Positions 9,883 through 20,432 of a stretch of 64,000 nucleotides of DNA are shown piece by piece. Each line of letters begins with the position of its first letter. Position 1 is the stretch's first letter. The notes below the pieces were generated by a model. The model saw only the letters and a list, made by a program, of their open reading frames with translations, was not told where the DNA came from and did no database searches. A program made the translations under genes and the position numbers. The stretch is from Flectobacillus longus (GTDB lineage: Bacteria > Bacteroidota > Bacteroidia > Cytophagales > Spirosomataceae): assembly GCF_030056705.1 (NCBI RefSeq), contig NZ_JASHIC010000034.1, positions 28,598 to 92,597 of the forward strand, read 5' to 3'.

Positions 9883-12800
9883 ATGATAAATTATTTAACC
9901 AAGGCAGTTACAAAATTCTTTGGTACTAAGTCAGAGCGTGACATCAAAGAATTAATGCCAATTGTAGAAAACGTCAAAGTTGAATTCGCCAAACTTTCTA
10001 GCTTGACGGATAATCAGCTTCGTCAAAAAACAGTTGACCTTAAAGCCCTTATTCAAGAACGTTTGGCCAAATATGATGCTGAGATTTCTGATTTCAAATT
10101 AGAGATTGAAGGTAATTCAGAGATGTCTGTAGATGTTAAAGAAAATATCTTTAACCAAATCGACAAATTGGAAGTTGAGCGTAACAAATCGCTAGAGGTA
10201 GTTTTGATGGAAATTCTCCCTCAGGCATTTGCGATTGTAAAAGAAACGGCTAGAAGATATACGGAAAACAAAAAACTTGAGGTAACAGCTACTCCTTTTG
10301 ATATTGAGATGGCAAGCCGAAAGAAAAATGTTGAAATTGTTGGAGACACCGCCATCTGGCATAACAAATGGATGGCAGCTGGTAACGAAATCGAGTGGAA
10401 TATGATTCACTACGATGTACAGTTAATCGGTGGTATCGTATTGCACCAAGGTAAAATTGCCGAAATGGCAACTGGGGAAGGTAAAACATTGGTATCTACT
10501 TTACCTTCATTCTTGAATGCTTTGGCTGGACGAGGAGTACACCTTGTAACCGTAAACGACTACCTTGCTAAACGTGACTCTGAGTGGAATGCTCCGTTGT
10601 TTGAATTCCACCAAATTACGGTTGACTGTATCGACAAGCACGAGCCCAATACAGATGCTCGTCGTAAAGCATATTTGGCAGATATTACGTATGGTACAAA
10701 CAATGAATTTGGTTTTGACTACCTACGTGACAACATGGCTCGTAGCCCAGAAGAACAAGTTCAACGCAAGCACCACTATGCAATGGTCGATGAGGTTGAC
10801 TCCGTTTTGATTGACGATGCTCGTACGCCATTGATTATCAGTGGACCAATGGCGCGTGGAGATGAACAAGATTTTGAGATTTTCAATCCATTAGTAGCTC
10901 GTTTGGTTGATCAACAAAAACGTATTGTTCAAGAGTTATTAGTAGAATCTAAAAAATTAATTGCAGCAGGAAAGAAAAAAGAAGGTGGCTTGTCATTATT
11001 CCGTGCTTTCCGTGGTTTGCCAAAGAGCCGCCCATTGATTAAATTCTTGGGAGAAGTTGGTGTGAAGCAAATCATGCAAGAAACAGAATCTATCTACCTT
11101 GCCGAAAATCAAAAGTTAATGCCTGAAGCAGATGCTCCTTTGATGTTTACCATCGAAGAGAAAAACAATCAGGTAGAACTCACAGAAAAAGGTCTTGAAT
11201 TTATGGCAAGATTGATTGACGATGTCAATTTCTTTGTAATTCCTGATTTATCTGTTGATTTGAACACCATCGAGAAGGACGCAGAATTGAATGAACATGA
11301 CCGCTTGGTTAAAAAAGAGGCTTTGATTCGTGATTATTCAGCAAAAACTCAACGTATTCATACCGTAAACCAATTGCTCAAAGCATATACTTTATTTGAA
11401 AAAGATGCCGAATATATCATCGATGAAGGTAAAGTGAAAATTGTAGATGAGCAGACAGGTCGTATCATGGACGGACGTCGTTATTCTGACGGTTTACATC
11501 AAGCTATTGAAGCTAAAGAGAATGTAAACATCGAAGATGCCACGCAAACTTATGCTACGATTACACTCCAAAACTATTTCCGTATGTACCACAAGCTTTG
11601 TGGTATGACGGGTACTGCCGAAACTGAAGCAGGCGAGTTTTGGACAATCTATAAATTAGATGTTGTAACCATTCCTACAAACAGAAAAATCTCTCGTAAT
11701 GACCACGAAGATAAAGTTTACAAAACTGTTCGTGAAAAATACAACGCTGTAGCGCAAGAGATTCAAGAAATGGTAGAAGGTGGTCGCCCTGTACTTGTGG
11801 GTACTACTTCTGTCGAAAACTCTGAGTTATTGAGTCGTATGCTTACGATTCGTAAGATTCAACACAACGTACTCAACGCAAAGCATCACGCTCGTGAAGC
11901 CGAAATCGTTGCCGAAGCAGGTCATGCAAGCAAGGTAACTATTGCAACCAACATGGCTGGTCGTGGTACAGACATTAAGCTATCGCCCGAAGCTAAGACT
12001 GCTGGTGGGTTGGCTATTATTGGTACAGAACGCCATGAGTCTCGTCGTGTCGACCGTCAGCTGAGAGGTCGTGCGGGTCGTCAAGGTGACGTAGGTTCAT
12101 CTCAATTCTTCTTGTCGTTGGACGATGACTTGATGCGTAAATTCGGTTCAGACCGTATCGCTAAAGTTATGGACCGTATGGGTATGGAAGAAGGCGAGGT
12201 AATCCAACACTCTATGATTACGTCGTCGGTAGAACGTGCTCAGAAAAAAGTAGAAGAAAACAACTTTGGTATTCGTAAGCGTTTGTTGGAATACGATGAC
12301 GTAATGAACTACCAACGTAATGCCATTTATAAGCGTCGTCAGAATGCTTTGTTCGGAGAGCGTTTGTCATTGGATATTGCCAACACAACGTTTGACGTTT
12401 GTTCAGATATTATCCAAAACAATGTTTCTTACGATGAAGTAGAGCTTCGTGTTATTGATATTTTAGGAATGGAACCTCCATTCGATCGTGAGGAGTTTGC
12501 TAAGTTAAATACTCAACAGCGTACAAATCGTTTGTACGATGCAGCTGAGAAACATTATAGTGCCAAAAATAAGGTTTTAGCAGAAAAAGTAATTGATTTT
12601 GCTCAAGAAGCTTTATCTCAAGGCTATCAAGGTATTCAAGTACCAATCACAAATGGTGTATTGGTAACAGGTGTATTTGCTGATGCCAACGAAACGCTTA
12701 CTACAAATGGTAAAAAAGTAATCTCTGAAATGGAGAAATTCATTGCATTGAGCCTTATTGACCAAGAGTGGAAAGAGCACCTTCGTGATATGGATGATTT

Positions 12801-13257
12801 GAAACAATCAGTACAAAATGCAGTTTTTGAACAAAAAGATCCGTTGTTGATTTACAAATTCGAAGCTGTCAAATTATTTGAACGTTTCTTGAGTCGTATC
12901 AACGTCGATACAGTTAGCTTCTTGATGAAAGCAGATATGCCTGATTTTCAGCAAGCTGTTGAGCAGCCAGCTATTCCTCAAGCACCAGCACCACAACCCA
13001 AATTACAAATACAAAAAGATGAAGCTATTTCATCTTTAGTAAGTGGGTTAGCAGGAAACTTGGACTCAGGTCTTGATTACATTGACCCAAGCGCAAGTCA
13101 ACCAGTTGAAAAAGTTGCTCCAAGACAAGCCATCAAAATTGCTGATCGCAATCAAAGAGTAACAGTTCAATATCCAGATGGTTCAATCAAAGAAAATGTA
13201 AAATACAAAACTGTTGAGCAAGATGTAGAAAAAGGCATAGCAGTTGTAATTGCATAA
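9883..13257 (+). CDS. secA: Preprotein translocase ATPase SecA
   Basis: 1124 residues, the long form usual in this phylum (E. coli about 900). Walker A is MATGEGKTL (about 200), Walker B has DEVDS, and the second nucleotide-binding fold shows ATNMAGRGTDIKL and ERHESRRVDRQLRGRAGRQGD split over two stretches. A roughly 100-residue insertion follows the DEVDS region (about 330-440), explaining the extra length. The C-terminus ends in a Pro/Gln-rich linker and lacks the zinc-binding CxCxSG-CH tail, so SecB-type contacts through that motif are not expected. Drives export of unfolded proteins through SecYEG. Followed by a strong terminator. Confidence 0.97.
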   Translation: MINYLTKAVTKFFGTKSERDIKELMPIVENVKVEFAKLSSLTDNQLRQKTVDLKALIQERLAKYDAEISDFKLEIEGNSEMSVDVKENIFNQIDKLEVERNKSLEVVLMEILPQAFAIVKETARRYTENKKLEVTATPFDIEMASRKKNVEIVGDTAIWHNKWMAAGNEIEWNMIHYDVQLIGGIVLHQGKIAEMATGEGKTLVSTLPSFLNALAGRGVHLVTVNDYLAKRDSEWNAPLFEFHQITVDCIDKHEPNTDARRKAYLADITYGTNNEFGFDYLRDNMARSPEEQVQRKHHYAMVDEVDSVLIDDARTPLIISGPMARGDEQDFEIFNPLVARLVDQQKRIVQELLVESKKLIAAGKKKEGGLSLFRAFRGLPKSRPLIKFLGEVGVKQIMQETESIYLAENQKLMPEADAPLMFTIEEKNNQVELTEKGLEFMARLIDDVNFFVIPDLSVDLNTIEKDAELNEHDRLVKKEALIRDYSAKTQRIHTVNQLLKAYTLFEKDAEYIIDEGKVKIVDEQTGRIMDGRRYSDGLHQAIEAKENVNIEDATQTYATITLQNYFRMYHKLCGMTGTAETEAGEFWTIYKLDVVTIPTNRKISRNDHEDKVYKTVREKYNAVAQEIQEMVEGGRPVLVGTTSVENSELLSRMLTIRKIQHNVLNAKHHAREAEIVAEAGHASKVTIATNMAGRGTDIKLSPEAKTAGGLAIIGTERHESRRVDRQLRGRAGRQGDVGSSQFFLSLDDDLMRKFGSDRIAKVMDRMGMEEGEVIQHSMITSSVERAQKKVEENNFGIRKRLLEYDDVMNYQRNAIYKRRQNALFGERLSLDIANTTFDVCSDIIQNNVSYDEVELRVIDILGMEPPFDREEFAKLNTQQRTNRLYDAAEKHYSAKNKVLAEKVIDFAQEALSQGYQGIQVPITNGVLVTGVFADANETLTTNGKKVISEMEKFIALSLIDQEWKEHLRDMDDLKQSVQNAVFEQKDPLLIYKFEAVKLFERFLSRINVDTVSFLMKADMPDFQQAVEQPAIPQAPAPQPKLQIQKDEAISSLVSGLAGNLDSGLDYIDPSASQPVEKVAPRQAIKIADRNQRVTVQYPDGSIKENVKYKTVEQDVEKGIAVVIA

Positions 13258-13266
13258 CAAAAACAA

Positions 13267-13291
13267 AAAACGCCCGCAAAACGGGCGTTTT
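13267..13291 (+). terminator. Rho-independent terminator of secA
   Basis: AAAACGCCCG (13267-13276) pairs with CGGGCGTTTT (13282-13291) across a 5-base loop and continues into a T-run. Confidence 0.93.
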
Positions 13292-13633
13292 TTTGTAAAT
13301 TAACCATTTTTATATTAAGTTCTATATCTAAAATCCATCCAATTGGACTTTGAATTCGTAGTTTTCTACAAAGGTATATTTTTTATCTACATGATTCAAT
13401 CTTAATAAATGTTTTCGCATTTTATGACCGTTTAATCTATTTCATCCCTTAGTTCAGCAATTTAAAAGCACTATTGTCCTTACTATTAAATTATATTTAG
13501 TATTTTTGAACCCTATAGTATTTGTAAACATATATATCTTCCAATCAACTGCGTTATCGGTCAAAATATATCGATAATCGTACCTAATATACTTTATACA
13601 ACCACGTCACTTTTTAAACCTTCGTTAATAATA
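13292..13633. other. Intergenic region before the sugar gene cluster
   Basis: About 340 AT-rich bases with no coding potential seen. It presumably holds the promoter of the 13634-16820 cluster; no clear -33/-7 pair could be picked by eye. Confidence 0.4.
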
Positions 13634-14020
13634 GTGAGTCAATTATTACTATTGGATACATTCAGCTCTGATGCAGGAGATTTAACTGTATTTGAAAAAA
13701 TTCTCCCTGGACATATAAGACGAGTGTTTTATATTCAGGGAAAGGAAGATTCTGTCCGAGGTGGACATCGGCACAAAGAAACTTGGCAAGCCTTAGTATG
13801 TATATCTGGAAGTTGTCGTGTCCTTAATGACAACGGCCTTAAACAAGAAGAATTCATCCTTGATTCGCCTCAAAAATGCTTAGTACTAGCACCAGAAGAT
13901 TGGCACGTAATGGATCAATTTTCTAGTGATGCCATCTTATTGGTTTTAGCCAACAAATTTTATGACAAAGATGACTACATTTATGAGCCTTACCCACAAT
14001 CGACAATTACAATCCTATGA
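13634..14020 (+). CDS. FdtA/QdtA-like dTDP-sugar 3,4-ketoisomerase (cupin)
   Basis: 128-residue single-domain cupin of the WxcM/FdtA type: [28 protein letters not shown] and [13 protein letters not shown] are the family hallmarks, with the His pair of GGHRHK at the active site. These enzymes isomerise dTDP-4-keto-6-deoxyglucose to the 3-keto form, which a PLP aminotransferase then converts to a 3-amino sugar. That is exactly the next gene, overlapping by 4 bases (ATGA), so the two are translationally coupled. The start must be GTG at 13634: no in-frame ATG exists upstream and the first internal Met is past the catalytic core. The rmlA/rmlB genes that make the substrate are not in the window. 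Confidence 0.88.
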   Translation: MSQLLLLDTFSSDAGDLTVFEKILPGHIRRVFYIQGKEDSVRGGHRHKETWQALVCISGSCRVLNDNGLKQEEFILDSPQKCLVLAPEDWHVMDQFSSDAILLVLANKFYDKDDYIYEPYPQSTITIL

Positions 14021-15111
14021 TTATTCCTTTTTTGAGCCTACAAAATACTAATAAACCTTATCACGATGATTTAAAAAGAATTTTTGCAGAAAAGCTTGAA
14101 AAAGGTTGGTTTATTTTAGGCCAAGAATTAACTGAATTTGAAAATCGCTTTGCTAGCTACTGTGAAACTAATTTTTGCCTAGGTGTTGCCAATGGTCTAG
14201 ATGCTCTAACAATTATCCTAAAAGCCTATAAGTACCCCCCCCAATCAGAAATCATTGTACCTGCCAATACTTATATTGCAACCATTTTAGCTGTTATCAA
14301 TGCGGGTCTAAAACCTGTGTTAGTAGAGCCTTTATTAGATACTTACTTGATTGATTCTAATCAACTAGAGCAAGCCATTACAAAGAAGACAAAGGCAATT
14401 TTGCTTACACATTTGTATGGAAAATGTTGTGAGATGACCGCAATTCAAGCTGTAGCTACTAAATATCAATTACAAATTTTTGAAGATGCCGCACAGGCTC
14501 ATGGAGCTACTTATTTAGGCATAAAAGCAGGTAACTTAGGTGATGCCGCTGGTTTTAGCTTTTATCCATCCAAAAACCTCGGAGCATTAGGAGATGGAGG
14601 CGCTATTACCTGTAATGACGAGTCGCTCGCTCATGAATATCGACAGCTTCGAAATTATGGCTCATCTCAAAAATATGTTTTTGATGAGATTGGACTTAAT
14701 AGCCGTTTAGATGAAATTCAGGCAGCTTTTTTATCCTTGAAACTGCAATATTTAGATAGTGAAAATGTTTATCGCCAAAAAATTGCCCGCAACTACTTAG
14801 AACAAATCAACAACCCGTCGATTGTACTACCTCCTTCTAATTCAATTGATAAGGATGTCTGGCATTTATTTGTGATAAGAACAGAGAAAAGAGATAAACT
14901 TCGTACCTATTTAGCACAGCAAGGAATCGGAACTGACATTCATTATCCAGTTCCTCCACACAAGCAAAAAGCCCTTTCTGAATTTAATCACCTCTGTTTT
15001 CCAATTACTGAAAAGATTCACCAAGAAGTACTTAGTATTCCTTTAAACCCCACTTTGCAGGAAGTAGAAATTGAGTATATTATCGAAAAAATCAATTATT
15101 TTAACGGTTAA
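14017..15111 (+). CDS. DegT/DnrJ/EryC1 PLP-dependent sugar aminotransferase (FdtB/QdtB-like)
   Basis: 364 residues, full length for the family. Recognisable are [12 protein letters not shown] at the start, the phosphate-binding [11 protein letters not shown], the [11 protein letters not shown] motif and the PLP lysine in [16 protein letters not shown] (about Lys185), plus a segment with [10 protein letters not shown] and [13 protein letters not shown]. Paired with an FdtA-like isomerase, the most likely reaction is transamination of a dTDP-3-keto-6-deoxyhexose to a 3-amino-3,6-dideoxyhexose for LPS, O-antigen or glycoprotein. Whether the product is Fuc3N or Qui3N cannot be told from sequence. 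Confidence 0.92.
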   Translation: MIIPFLSLQNTNKPYHDDLKRIFAEKLEKGWFILGQELTEFENRFASYCETNFCLGVANGLDALTIILKAYKYPPQSEIIVPANTYIATILAVINAGLKPVLVEPLLDTYLIDSNQLEQAITKKTKAILLTHLYGKCCEMTAIQAVATKYQLQIFEDAAQAHGATYLGIKAGNLGDAAGFSFYPSKNLGALGDGGAITCNDESLAHEYRQLRNYGSSQKYVFDEIGLNSRLDEIQAAFLSLKLQYLDSENVYRQKIARNYLEQINNPSIVLPPSNSIDKDVWHLFVIRTEKRDKLRTYLAQQGIGTDIHYPVPPHKQKALSEFNHLCFPITEKIHQEVLSIPLNPTLQEVEIEYIIEKINYFNG

Positions 15112-15163
15112 TGATTCTTCTTTGGCAATTATTTTTAAAAGTCATCATCCTTTCATTTGAGAT

Positions 15164-16069
15164 ATGCTATTATCAGTTGTAATCCCTGTCTATAAAGGAG
15201 CTCAATCTATTAGTTTGTTAGTACATAAACTTCATGAAACCTTACAACATGTTTCATTCGAAATTGTCTTAGTAAACGATGGGAGCCCCGATAACTCAGA
15301 GGAAGTTTGTGCTTCATTAGCACTGCGGTACCCGCGAGTTAGTTTTATTTCATTACGTAGAAATTTTGGGGAATTTAATGCTGTAATCTGTGGCCTCAAT
15401 CATATCAAAGGACATTTTGCCGTAATCATCGACGACGATTTTCAGAACCCTCCAAGTGAAATACTGAAGCTTTTGCATAAAGCCCAGTCTGATAATTTAG
15501 ATGTTGTTTATAGTTATTACGAAGATAAAAAGCATCATTATTTTCGCAATTTCGGAAGCTGGCTCGTCAATCAAATGACATCTTATCTTTTCGAAAAACC
15601 TAAGAACTTATACTTGTCGAGTTTTAAGCTTATCAAAAAAGAGGTTGTAACCGAAATCTGTAAATATACAGGGCCTTATCCTTATATAGATGCCTTAATT
15701 TTTAGAGTAACCAAAAATGTAGGGCGTGTTTTGGTAGAGCATCACGCACGGGCCGAAGGACAATCCAGCTATACAATTCAGAAATTAATCGCCCTATTCT
15801 TATCTATTCTTTTTGGATATTCGCTCTTACCTGTTCGTATTATTCTAAGTTTAGGAGTAATTTCTTTGAGTTTCAGTTTTATACTACTTATTGCTCAAAT
15901 TCTAGGATTGATTGATACTGGAGCCACATTTATCGCCATTTGTATTTTTGGAAGTATTCAGACTATTGGACTAGGTATCATTGGCGAGTACGTTGCAAAA
16001 GGCTTTTTGACCCAAAATAGCCATCCACAATTTGTCATAAAATCAAAACATATCAATCATGCTGAATAG
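15164..16069 (+). CDS. Family 2 glycosyltransferase with C-terminal membrane anchor
   Basis: 301 residues. N-terminal GT-A fold with LSVVIPVYKGAQSI, VNDGSPDNS, and the DxD-type IIDDDFQNPP; two hydrophobic helices at the C-terminus (about 210-235 and 245-275). This is the DPM1/GtrB/ArnC-like layout of enzymes that load a sugar onto a polyprenyl phosphate carrier. 52 bases after the aminotransferase and overlapping the methyltransferase by 11 bases, so part of the same operon; it may transfer the amino sugar made by the two genes before it. Confidence 0.9.
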   Translation: MLLSVVIPVYKGAQSISLLVHKLHETLQHVSFEIVLVNDGSPDNSEEVCASLALRYPRVSFISLRRNFGEFNAVICGLNHIKGHFAVIIDDDFQNPPSEILKLLHKAQSDNLDVVYSYYEDKKHHYFRNFGSWLVNQMTSYLFEKPKNLYLSSFKLIKKEVVTEICKYTGPYPYIDALIFRVTKNVGRVLVEHHARAEGQSSYTIQKLIALFLSILFGYSLLPVRIILSLGVISLSFSFILLIAQILGLIDTGATFIAICIFGSIQTIGLGIIGEYVAKGFLTQNSHPQFVIKSKHINHAE

Positions 16070-16820
16070 TAGTCACGAAGAATACAAAATTATGTTTGAG
16101 GTAGAGGAGAAACTCTGGTGGTATCAAATACTACATCAAAGAGTCTTGGAAGAGATTGTTGAGAATTTTGGTCAAAACAAGGAAATCCAAATTTTGGATG
16201 TTGGTGCTGGAACAGGAGGACTATTGACTTTTCTTCAAAAACAAGGATACTCAAATATTCAAGGTATAGACTATTCTGATTCATCGCTCAGCTTTTGTCA
16301 ACAACGTGGATTAAGTGTACAGAAAATAAATGCTGCGGCATTAGGTGATTTTTTTCCTAGTGAATCTTTTGATGTAATTATTTGCAACGACGTGGTGTAC
16401 TGTCTTGAATCAGAATCCATTAAAACGACACTGGCTGGTATTTCTAAATTGCTTGGTCCTAAAGGTATTTTTTTAACTAATAACAACGCCTTTAATATGT
16501 TTTTTGGGACTCACGATATTGCAGTTGGAGGAAAGCATCGCTTTACAAAATCAACGTATGCTCAATATTTACCAGAAACTTTAACCATCAAAAAACATAC
16601 CTACTGGCCTTTTTTTCTATCGCCACTCATATTGGCAGTGCGTCAACTACAACAGCTACAACTTAAGCTTCATTTAATTGATAAAACACAAGTTGTATCC
16701 GATGTATCTCTTCCTAGTGCAGGCATAAATCGTTTTTTTTATCAATGTTCAAGTATTGAGAGAAAACTTTTTGATTCAACTCCATTTGGTAGTTCGGTGT
16801 TTTTAACTATTAAAAAATAA
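16059..16820 (+). CDS. Class I SAM-dependent methyltransferase
   Basis: 253 residues. Motif I ILDVGAGTGGLLTFL binds SAM, followed by IQGIDYSDSSLSFC (motif II) and FDVIICNDVVYCL (motif IV). MFEVEEKLWWYQILHQRV near the start is a common opening of glycan-cluster methyltransferases of this type. Its start overlaps the end of the glycosyltransferase, so it is probably translationally coupled and modifies a sugar or lipid-linked intermediate. Its stop codon abuts the stop codon of the convergent gene at 16821 with no spacer. Confidence 0.85.
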   Translation: MLNSSHEEYKIMFEVEEKLWWYQILHQRVLEEIVENFGQNKEIQILDVGAGTGGLLTFLQKQGYSNIQGIDYSDSSLSFCQQRGLSVQKINAAALGDFFPSESFDVIICNDVVYCLESESIKTTLAGISKLLGPKGIFLTNNNAFNMFFGTHDIAVGGKHRFTKSTYAQYLPETLTIKKHTYWPFFLSPLILAVRQLQQLQLKLHLIDKTQVVSDVSLPSAGINRFFYQCSSIERKLFDSTPFGSSVFLTIKK

Positions 16821-18287
16821 CTACTTTTTCAAAAGATATTTGTCAAAAAAACCTCCTCTTTTCAAGCAATACTCTTTAATTGCCGTAGTGTCGCCATAGG
16901 CGCTTTCTTGAAAGGAAAGCATCGAAGTGTAATTTTTTATGAAGGGTTTTTCAATCGTAGTTAGAGGCTTACTTGGTAATATTGCTAAGCCAAAATTACG
17001 TATTGAATGCAAGCCGCCTATTACAATATATGTTGTTAGAAGATAGACCCCCAATTTCTTCTTTTTCCAGTTATGAATAACCCAAACACTTATCCCACAA
17101 GACATTATAGTAAAAGCAGGTATTACTCCACGGATATTCAAATCGTTGTAGAGACCAACTCTATAAATACCTAATATAGCAGTAAAAAACATACTTCCAT
17201 AAATTAACGGACTCCATTCAAAAGAATCTGATTGAATAAAATAAAACCAAATTCCAACATTTGCCAACACATAAATGGCATAGTATATCACCCATAAAGA
17301 AGTTCCTGTCTGCCAAATAAATCCTGTATTGCCACTATTAACTCCTTCTGTACTGATAAAGTAAATCATAAGAGGCATGAATGACGCTACTAACCCAGTC
17401 ATTCCTAGTAGCTCTGAAAGCTTTTCTTGCTTGAAAAGTGTTTGAAAATCTTTCAAAAATAAGACCAATACAAACGGGAATAAACCGATACTCGCTAGAG
17501 GGCTCCAATACATAGTAGCAAGCAACATAAGCAGAAGCTCAAGTCGACTAACTTTCTTATTTAAAAATGCTTCTATAACAAAACAGGCTCCCAATACCGC
17601 AGGCAAAGTATGTTGAGGAGCCCAAGCCCAATTGTCCTCAAATTTGGAAAGTACAAGATAAAAATCATTAATAAGAATAAAATAGTGTGGAAAAACTTCT
17701 CTATGCCACCCTATCCAATCAATCAGGGCATATATTATCCAAGCATTCGGAAATATAATCACAAAGAAAACTAGCACAATACCGTTTTTTTTCACAAAAG
17801 TGCTTATCCACAGCAACACAAAAAATAAACCTATTACACTCCATGCCAAAGCAAAATATCGAGCACTCTCTAACGAAAACCATTTTGCTAATTGGGCAAC
17901 AGGTAGATAGTATCCTAAATAGTAACACATGTGTACCTTGTAATCTGGATAGTACAAAGGCCAATCATGTTTAATCAAATCATAATACTTAAAATTATTT
18001 GCAATAAAGTCTGACTCTTGTCTTTTAAACTCTCCTATTCCTAACAATACATTTATACCTAAAGCCAATGCTAATATTCCTAAAATATGAACCCAGCTAT
18101 AATATTGGGGAGACATCTCTCTAACTTCATTTGCAGTATCTTTTTTCAAATACCAAAAGAAATATATAACTATTGAGACACTGGCGCTTAGGCCAACAGC
18201 AATATTTACCCAAGTCAGCAAGAACAAGATGGATGGGATTAGAAGATAAATAAGAGAAGCGTACTTTAAGATTCGAATCAAATTCAT
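16821..18287 (-). CDS. Polytopic membrane protein, glycosyltransferase-like
   Basis: 488 residues from ATG 18287 (a TTG eight codons upstream is less likely). At least ten hydrophobic segments with short loops, and a hydrophilic first large loop (about 95-130) containing FIANNFKYYDLIKHDWPLYY, an arrangement reminiscent of GT-C glycosyltransferases or DUF2298-like proteins. No definite family match. Adjacent to a sugar operon on the opposite strand, which supports a role in glycan assembly but does not prove it. Only 48 bases from the proB end, so it lies downstream of nothing else and is the last of its transcript. Confidence 0.75.
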   Translation of the reverse strand: MNLIRILKYASLIYLLIPSILFLLTWVNIAVGLSASVSIVIYFFWYLKKDTANEVREMSPQYYSWVHILGILALALGINVLLGIGEFKRQESDFIANNFKYYDLIKHDWPLYYPDYKVHMCYYLGYYLPVAQLAKWFSLESARYFALAWSVIGLFFVLLWISTFVKKNGIVLVFFVIIFPNAWIIYALIDWIGWHREVFPHYFILINDFYLVLSKFEDNWAWAPQHTLPAVLGACFVIEAFLNKKVSRLELLLMLLATMYWSPLASIGLFPFVLVLFLKDFQTLFKQEKLSELLGMTGLVASFMPLMIYFISTEGVNSGNTGFIWQTGTSLWVIYYAIYVLANVGIWFYFIQSDSFEWSPLIYGSMFFTAILGIYRVGLYNDLNIRGVIPAFTIMSCGISVWVIHNWKKKKLGVYLLTTYIVIGGLHSIRNFGLAILPSKPLTTIEKPFIKNYTSMLSFQESAYGDTTAIKEYCLKRGGFFDKYLLKK

Positions 18288-18335
18288 AATCAAGTAAAGA
18301 AGACAATTCAAAGGGCCGATATGGCCCTTTGAATT

Positions 18336-19370
18336 TTATAGTAATACGATTTCGTCAGCGTTGGCAACCTCAAAATTTTGAGTCTTAAGATTTTGAGCAA
18401 TCACTACTGAAGACTCTCTAGCTCTTGCAATACCAATAACATTGGTCGATTGATCTAAGATTTCAAAAACTTCTCCTCTTTCAAACTCTCCATCAACTTC
18501 AATAATACCAACTGCTAACAAACTTTTTCGTTTGTTCAGTGCTTCTACAGCACCAGCATCTACCACAACGTTGCCTGCAATAATACTACCGCTACCTAAC
18601 CATTTTTGGCGTGCCGTCAAACTTGCTTCTTGAGGTGCAAACACTGTTCCTGTTTTCTCAGCAACTGCCTCGATGATGCCATCAGGTTGGTTCATACCAA
18701 ATATCACAACTTTGATTCCCATTCGAGTAGCCAACCGAGTATAATTAAGCTTTGAAACCATACCACCCAATCCTAAAGCCGATTTATCAGTATCAACAAA
18801 CCCTAATATTTTCTCATCAATTTGCTCAACAAAAGAGATAATTTGCTTTTGGTCATCAAGTAAGCCTCCCACAGAAGTACAAAGCAACAAAGCCGACGCA
18901 CCAAAGCCTGTAGCAATTAGAGTAGCCAATTCGTCATTATCCGAAAACTTCAACTCTAAGTTACTTACTACGTCATTTTCATTAGCAATTGGAATAATAC
19001 CATTGTCCCACAACTCTTGATAGGTTTCTTTTAGTTGTAAAAACTGATTACGATTGGCAAAGTGTTGGCGCTCGCAAAGACTTTGAGCAATCGCTATATC
19101 GTATTGTGAAAAATACTTAGTGTATTTGGCCAACAACAAGGGATTTCCAATAGCCGCCGCCGCTTTGCGTTCAGTGATTGTTCCTTTGTATTCTTTGATA
19201 AAGCCTTTTCCTGCTCCTACTGCACCCGACGATACCAATACAATATGATAATCCTGATGCAAAATTGCTACTTGTCGAGCAATTTCTTGCAAAACAGCCT
19301 CGTTCAATTCTCCACTTTTATGCGTAATGGAGGCCGTTCCAAATTTGATAACTAAAACTGGTTTTGACAT
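18336..19370 (-). CDS. proB: Glutamate 5-kinase
   Basis: 344 residues. Amino-acid-kinase fold with VLVIKFGTASIT, LVSSGAVGAGKG, NENDVVSNLELKFSDNDELA and GLGGMVSKLNYTRLATRMG (the K-containing nucleotide site). The C-terminal 80 residues (KSLLAVGIIEVDGEFERGEV) correspond to a short PUA-type domain. Catalyses ATP-dependent phosphorylation of glutamate, the first step of proline synthesis and normally the proline-feedback step. proA is not adjacent here. Confidence 0.93.
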   Translation of the reverse strand: MSKPVLVIKFGTASITHKSGELNEAVLQEIARQVAILHQDYHIVLVSSGAVGAGKGFIKEYKGTITERKAAAAIGNPLLLAKYTKYFSQYDIAIAQSLCERQHFANRNQFLQLKETYQELWDNGIIPIANENDVVSNLELKFSDNDELATLIATGFGASALLLCTSVGGLLDDQKQIISFVEQIDEKILGFVDTDKSALGLGGMVSKLNYTRLATRMGIKVVIFGMNQPDGIIEAVAEKTGTVFAPQEASLTARQKWLGSGSIIAGNVVVDAGAVEALNKRKSLLAVGIIEVDGEFERGEVFEILDQSTNVIGIARARESSVVIAQNLKTQNFEVANADEIVLL

Positions 19371-19520
19371 TTTATATAAATTCTATCATACTGGGGTTAA
19401 CAGAACAATGTGTTCTCATGATAACTTCTGCAAACAATACTACAGCAAGTCATACAACAAAGATAGAGGAATGAAAAAACAAAAAAATGATAAGGATTGA
19501 TTTTCGTGATTTCTCACTCA

Positions 19521-20153
19521 CTATCCTTCTATTTGATTAGGGTCAAAATAAATACTTGGAGTATCAGGAACAAAGCTTCTTGGCTGTTGGATTCCATTTC
19601 GGAGCATCAGTAAATACTCTGCTCTAGGGATTTCGATAGCTCCGTACCTTTTTACATTATCGTTGATAAACTGAGTATCGAGTAGCTCATATTCTTGTTT
19701 TCGTAGATTTTCAATTAAGTAATGAAAAGCTACTTTTGAAGAGTTTGGTTCAAGATAAAACATAGACTCTCCAAAATACACCCCACCAATTGCAACGCCA
19801 TAAAGCCCCCCTACAAGTCTATCACCTATATAAGCCTCTACAGAATGTGCCATGCCCATTTTATGCAAATCACAATAAGCTTGTATAATTTCTTCCGAAA
19901 TCCACGTTTCGGGTTCCCCATTACGTGGTAATGCACAATGGCGCATCACAGCTTCAAAATTCCGATTGATATGAATATCGAACAAATTTTTATTCAGAAT
20001 TGGCCGTAATGATTTTGAAGGTTTATAGGTCTCGATAGGAATAATGGCACGTGGGTCTGGCGAGTACCAATATAATGAACCATCGGTATCGGCCATAGGG
20101 AATATACCATTCATGTACCCATACATCAAATCTTCTGCAGTTAATTCATCCAT
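19521..20153 (-). CDS. aat: Leucyl/phenylalanyl-tRNA-protein transferase
   Basis: 210 residues, usual length. Diagnostic stretches: LMYGYMNGIFPMAD, WYSPDPRAIIP, ETWISEEIIQAYCDLHKMGMAHSVE (in two parts), GGLYGVAIGGVYFGESMFY, and DTQFINDNVKRYGAIEIPRAEY. Adds Leu or Phe to the N-terminal Arg/Lys of proteins, marking them for ClpS/ClpAP degradation. About 150 bases downstream of it begins the divergently unrelated proB on the same strand. Confidence 0.96.
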   Translation of the reverse strand: MDELTAEDLMYGYMNGIFPMADTDGSLYWYSPDPRAIIPIETYKPSKSLRPILNKNLFDIHINRNFEAVMRHCALPRNGEPETWISEEIIQAYCDLHKMGMAHSVEAYIGDRLVGGLYGVAIGGVYFGESMFYLEPNSSKVAFHYLIENLRKQEYELLDTQFINDNVKRYGAIEIPRAEYLLMLRNGIQQPRSFVPDTPSIYFDPNQIEG

Positions 20154-20432
20154 TTTTAATCTTTATCAATTGGCCAATCGAGGTGTTTATTAAGGTTGAA
20201 GTGTAGAGTGTCCTCTAAAATGCTCCACCTATTTCACTCAAGTGCTCCTGTTTATTAGTGCCTATTAAACCAATTTTAGGGAATTATTGGCATATTTCCA
20301 AACTCAAATCTCTTAAGCTATTAATGGGTAGCTATAAGTATAAATACTCCCAAAAAACATTCAATAAGTCCAATAAATAGCCCTATATACAGATAAGTAT
20401 TATTAAATTTTCAAACTATTAAAAAAAAATCT

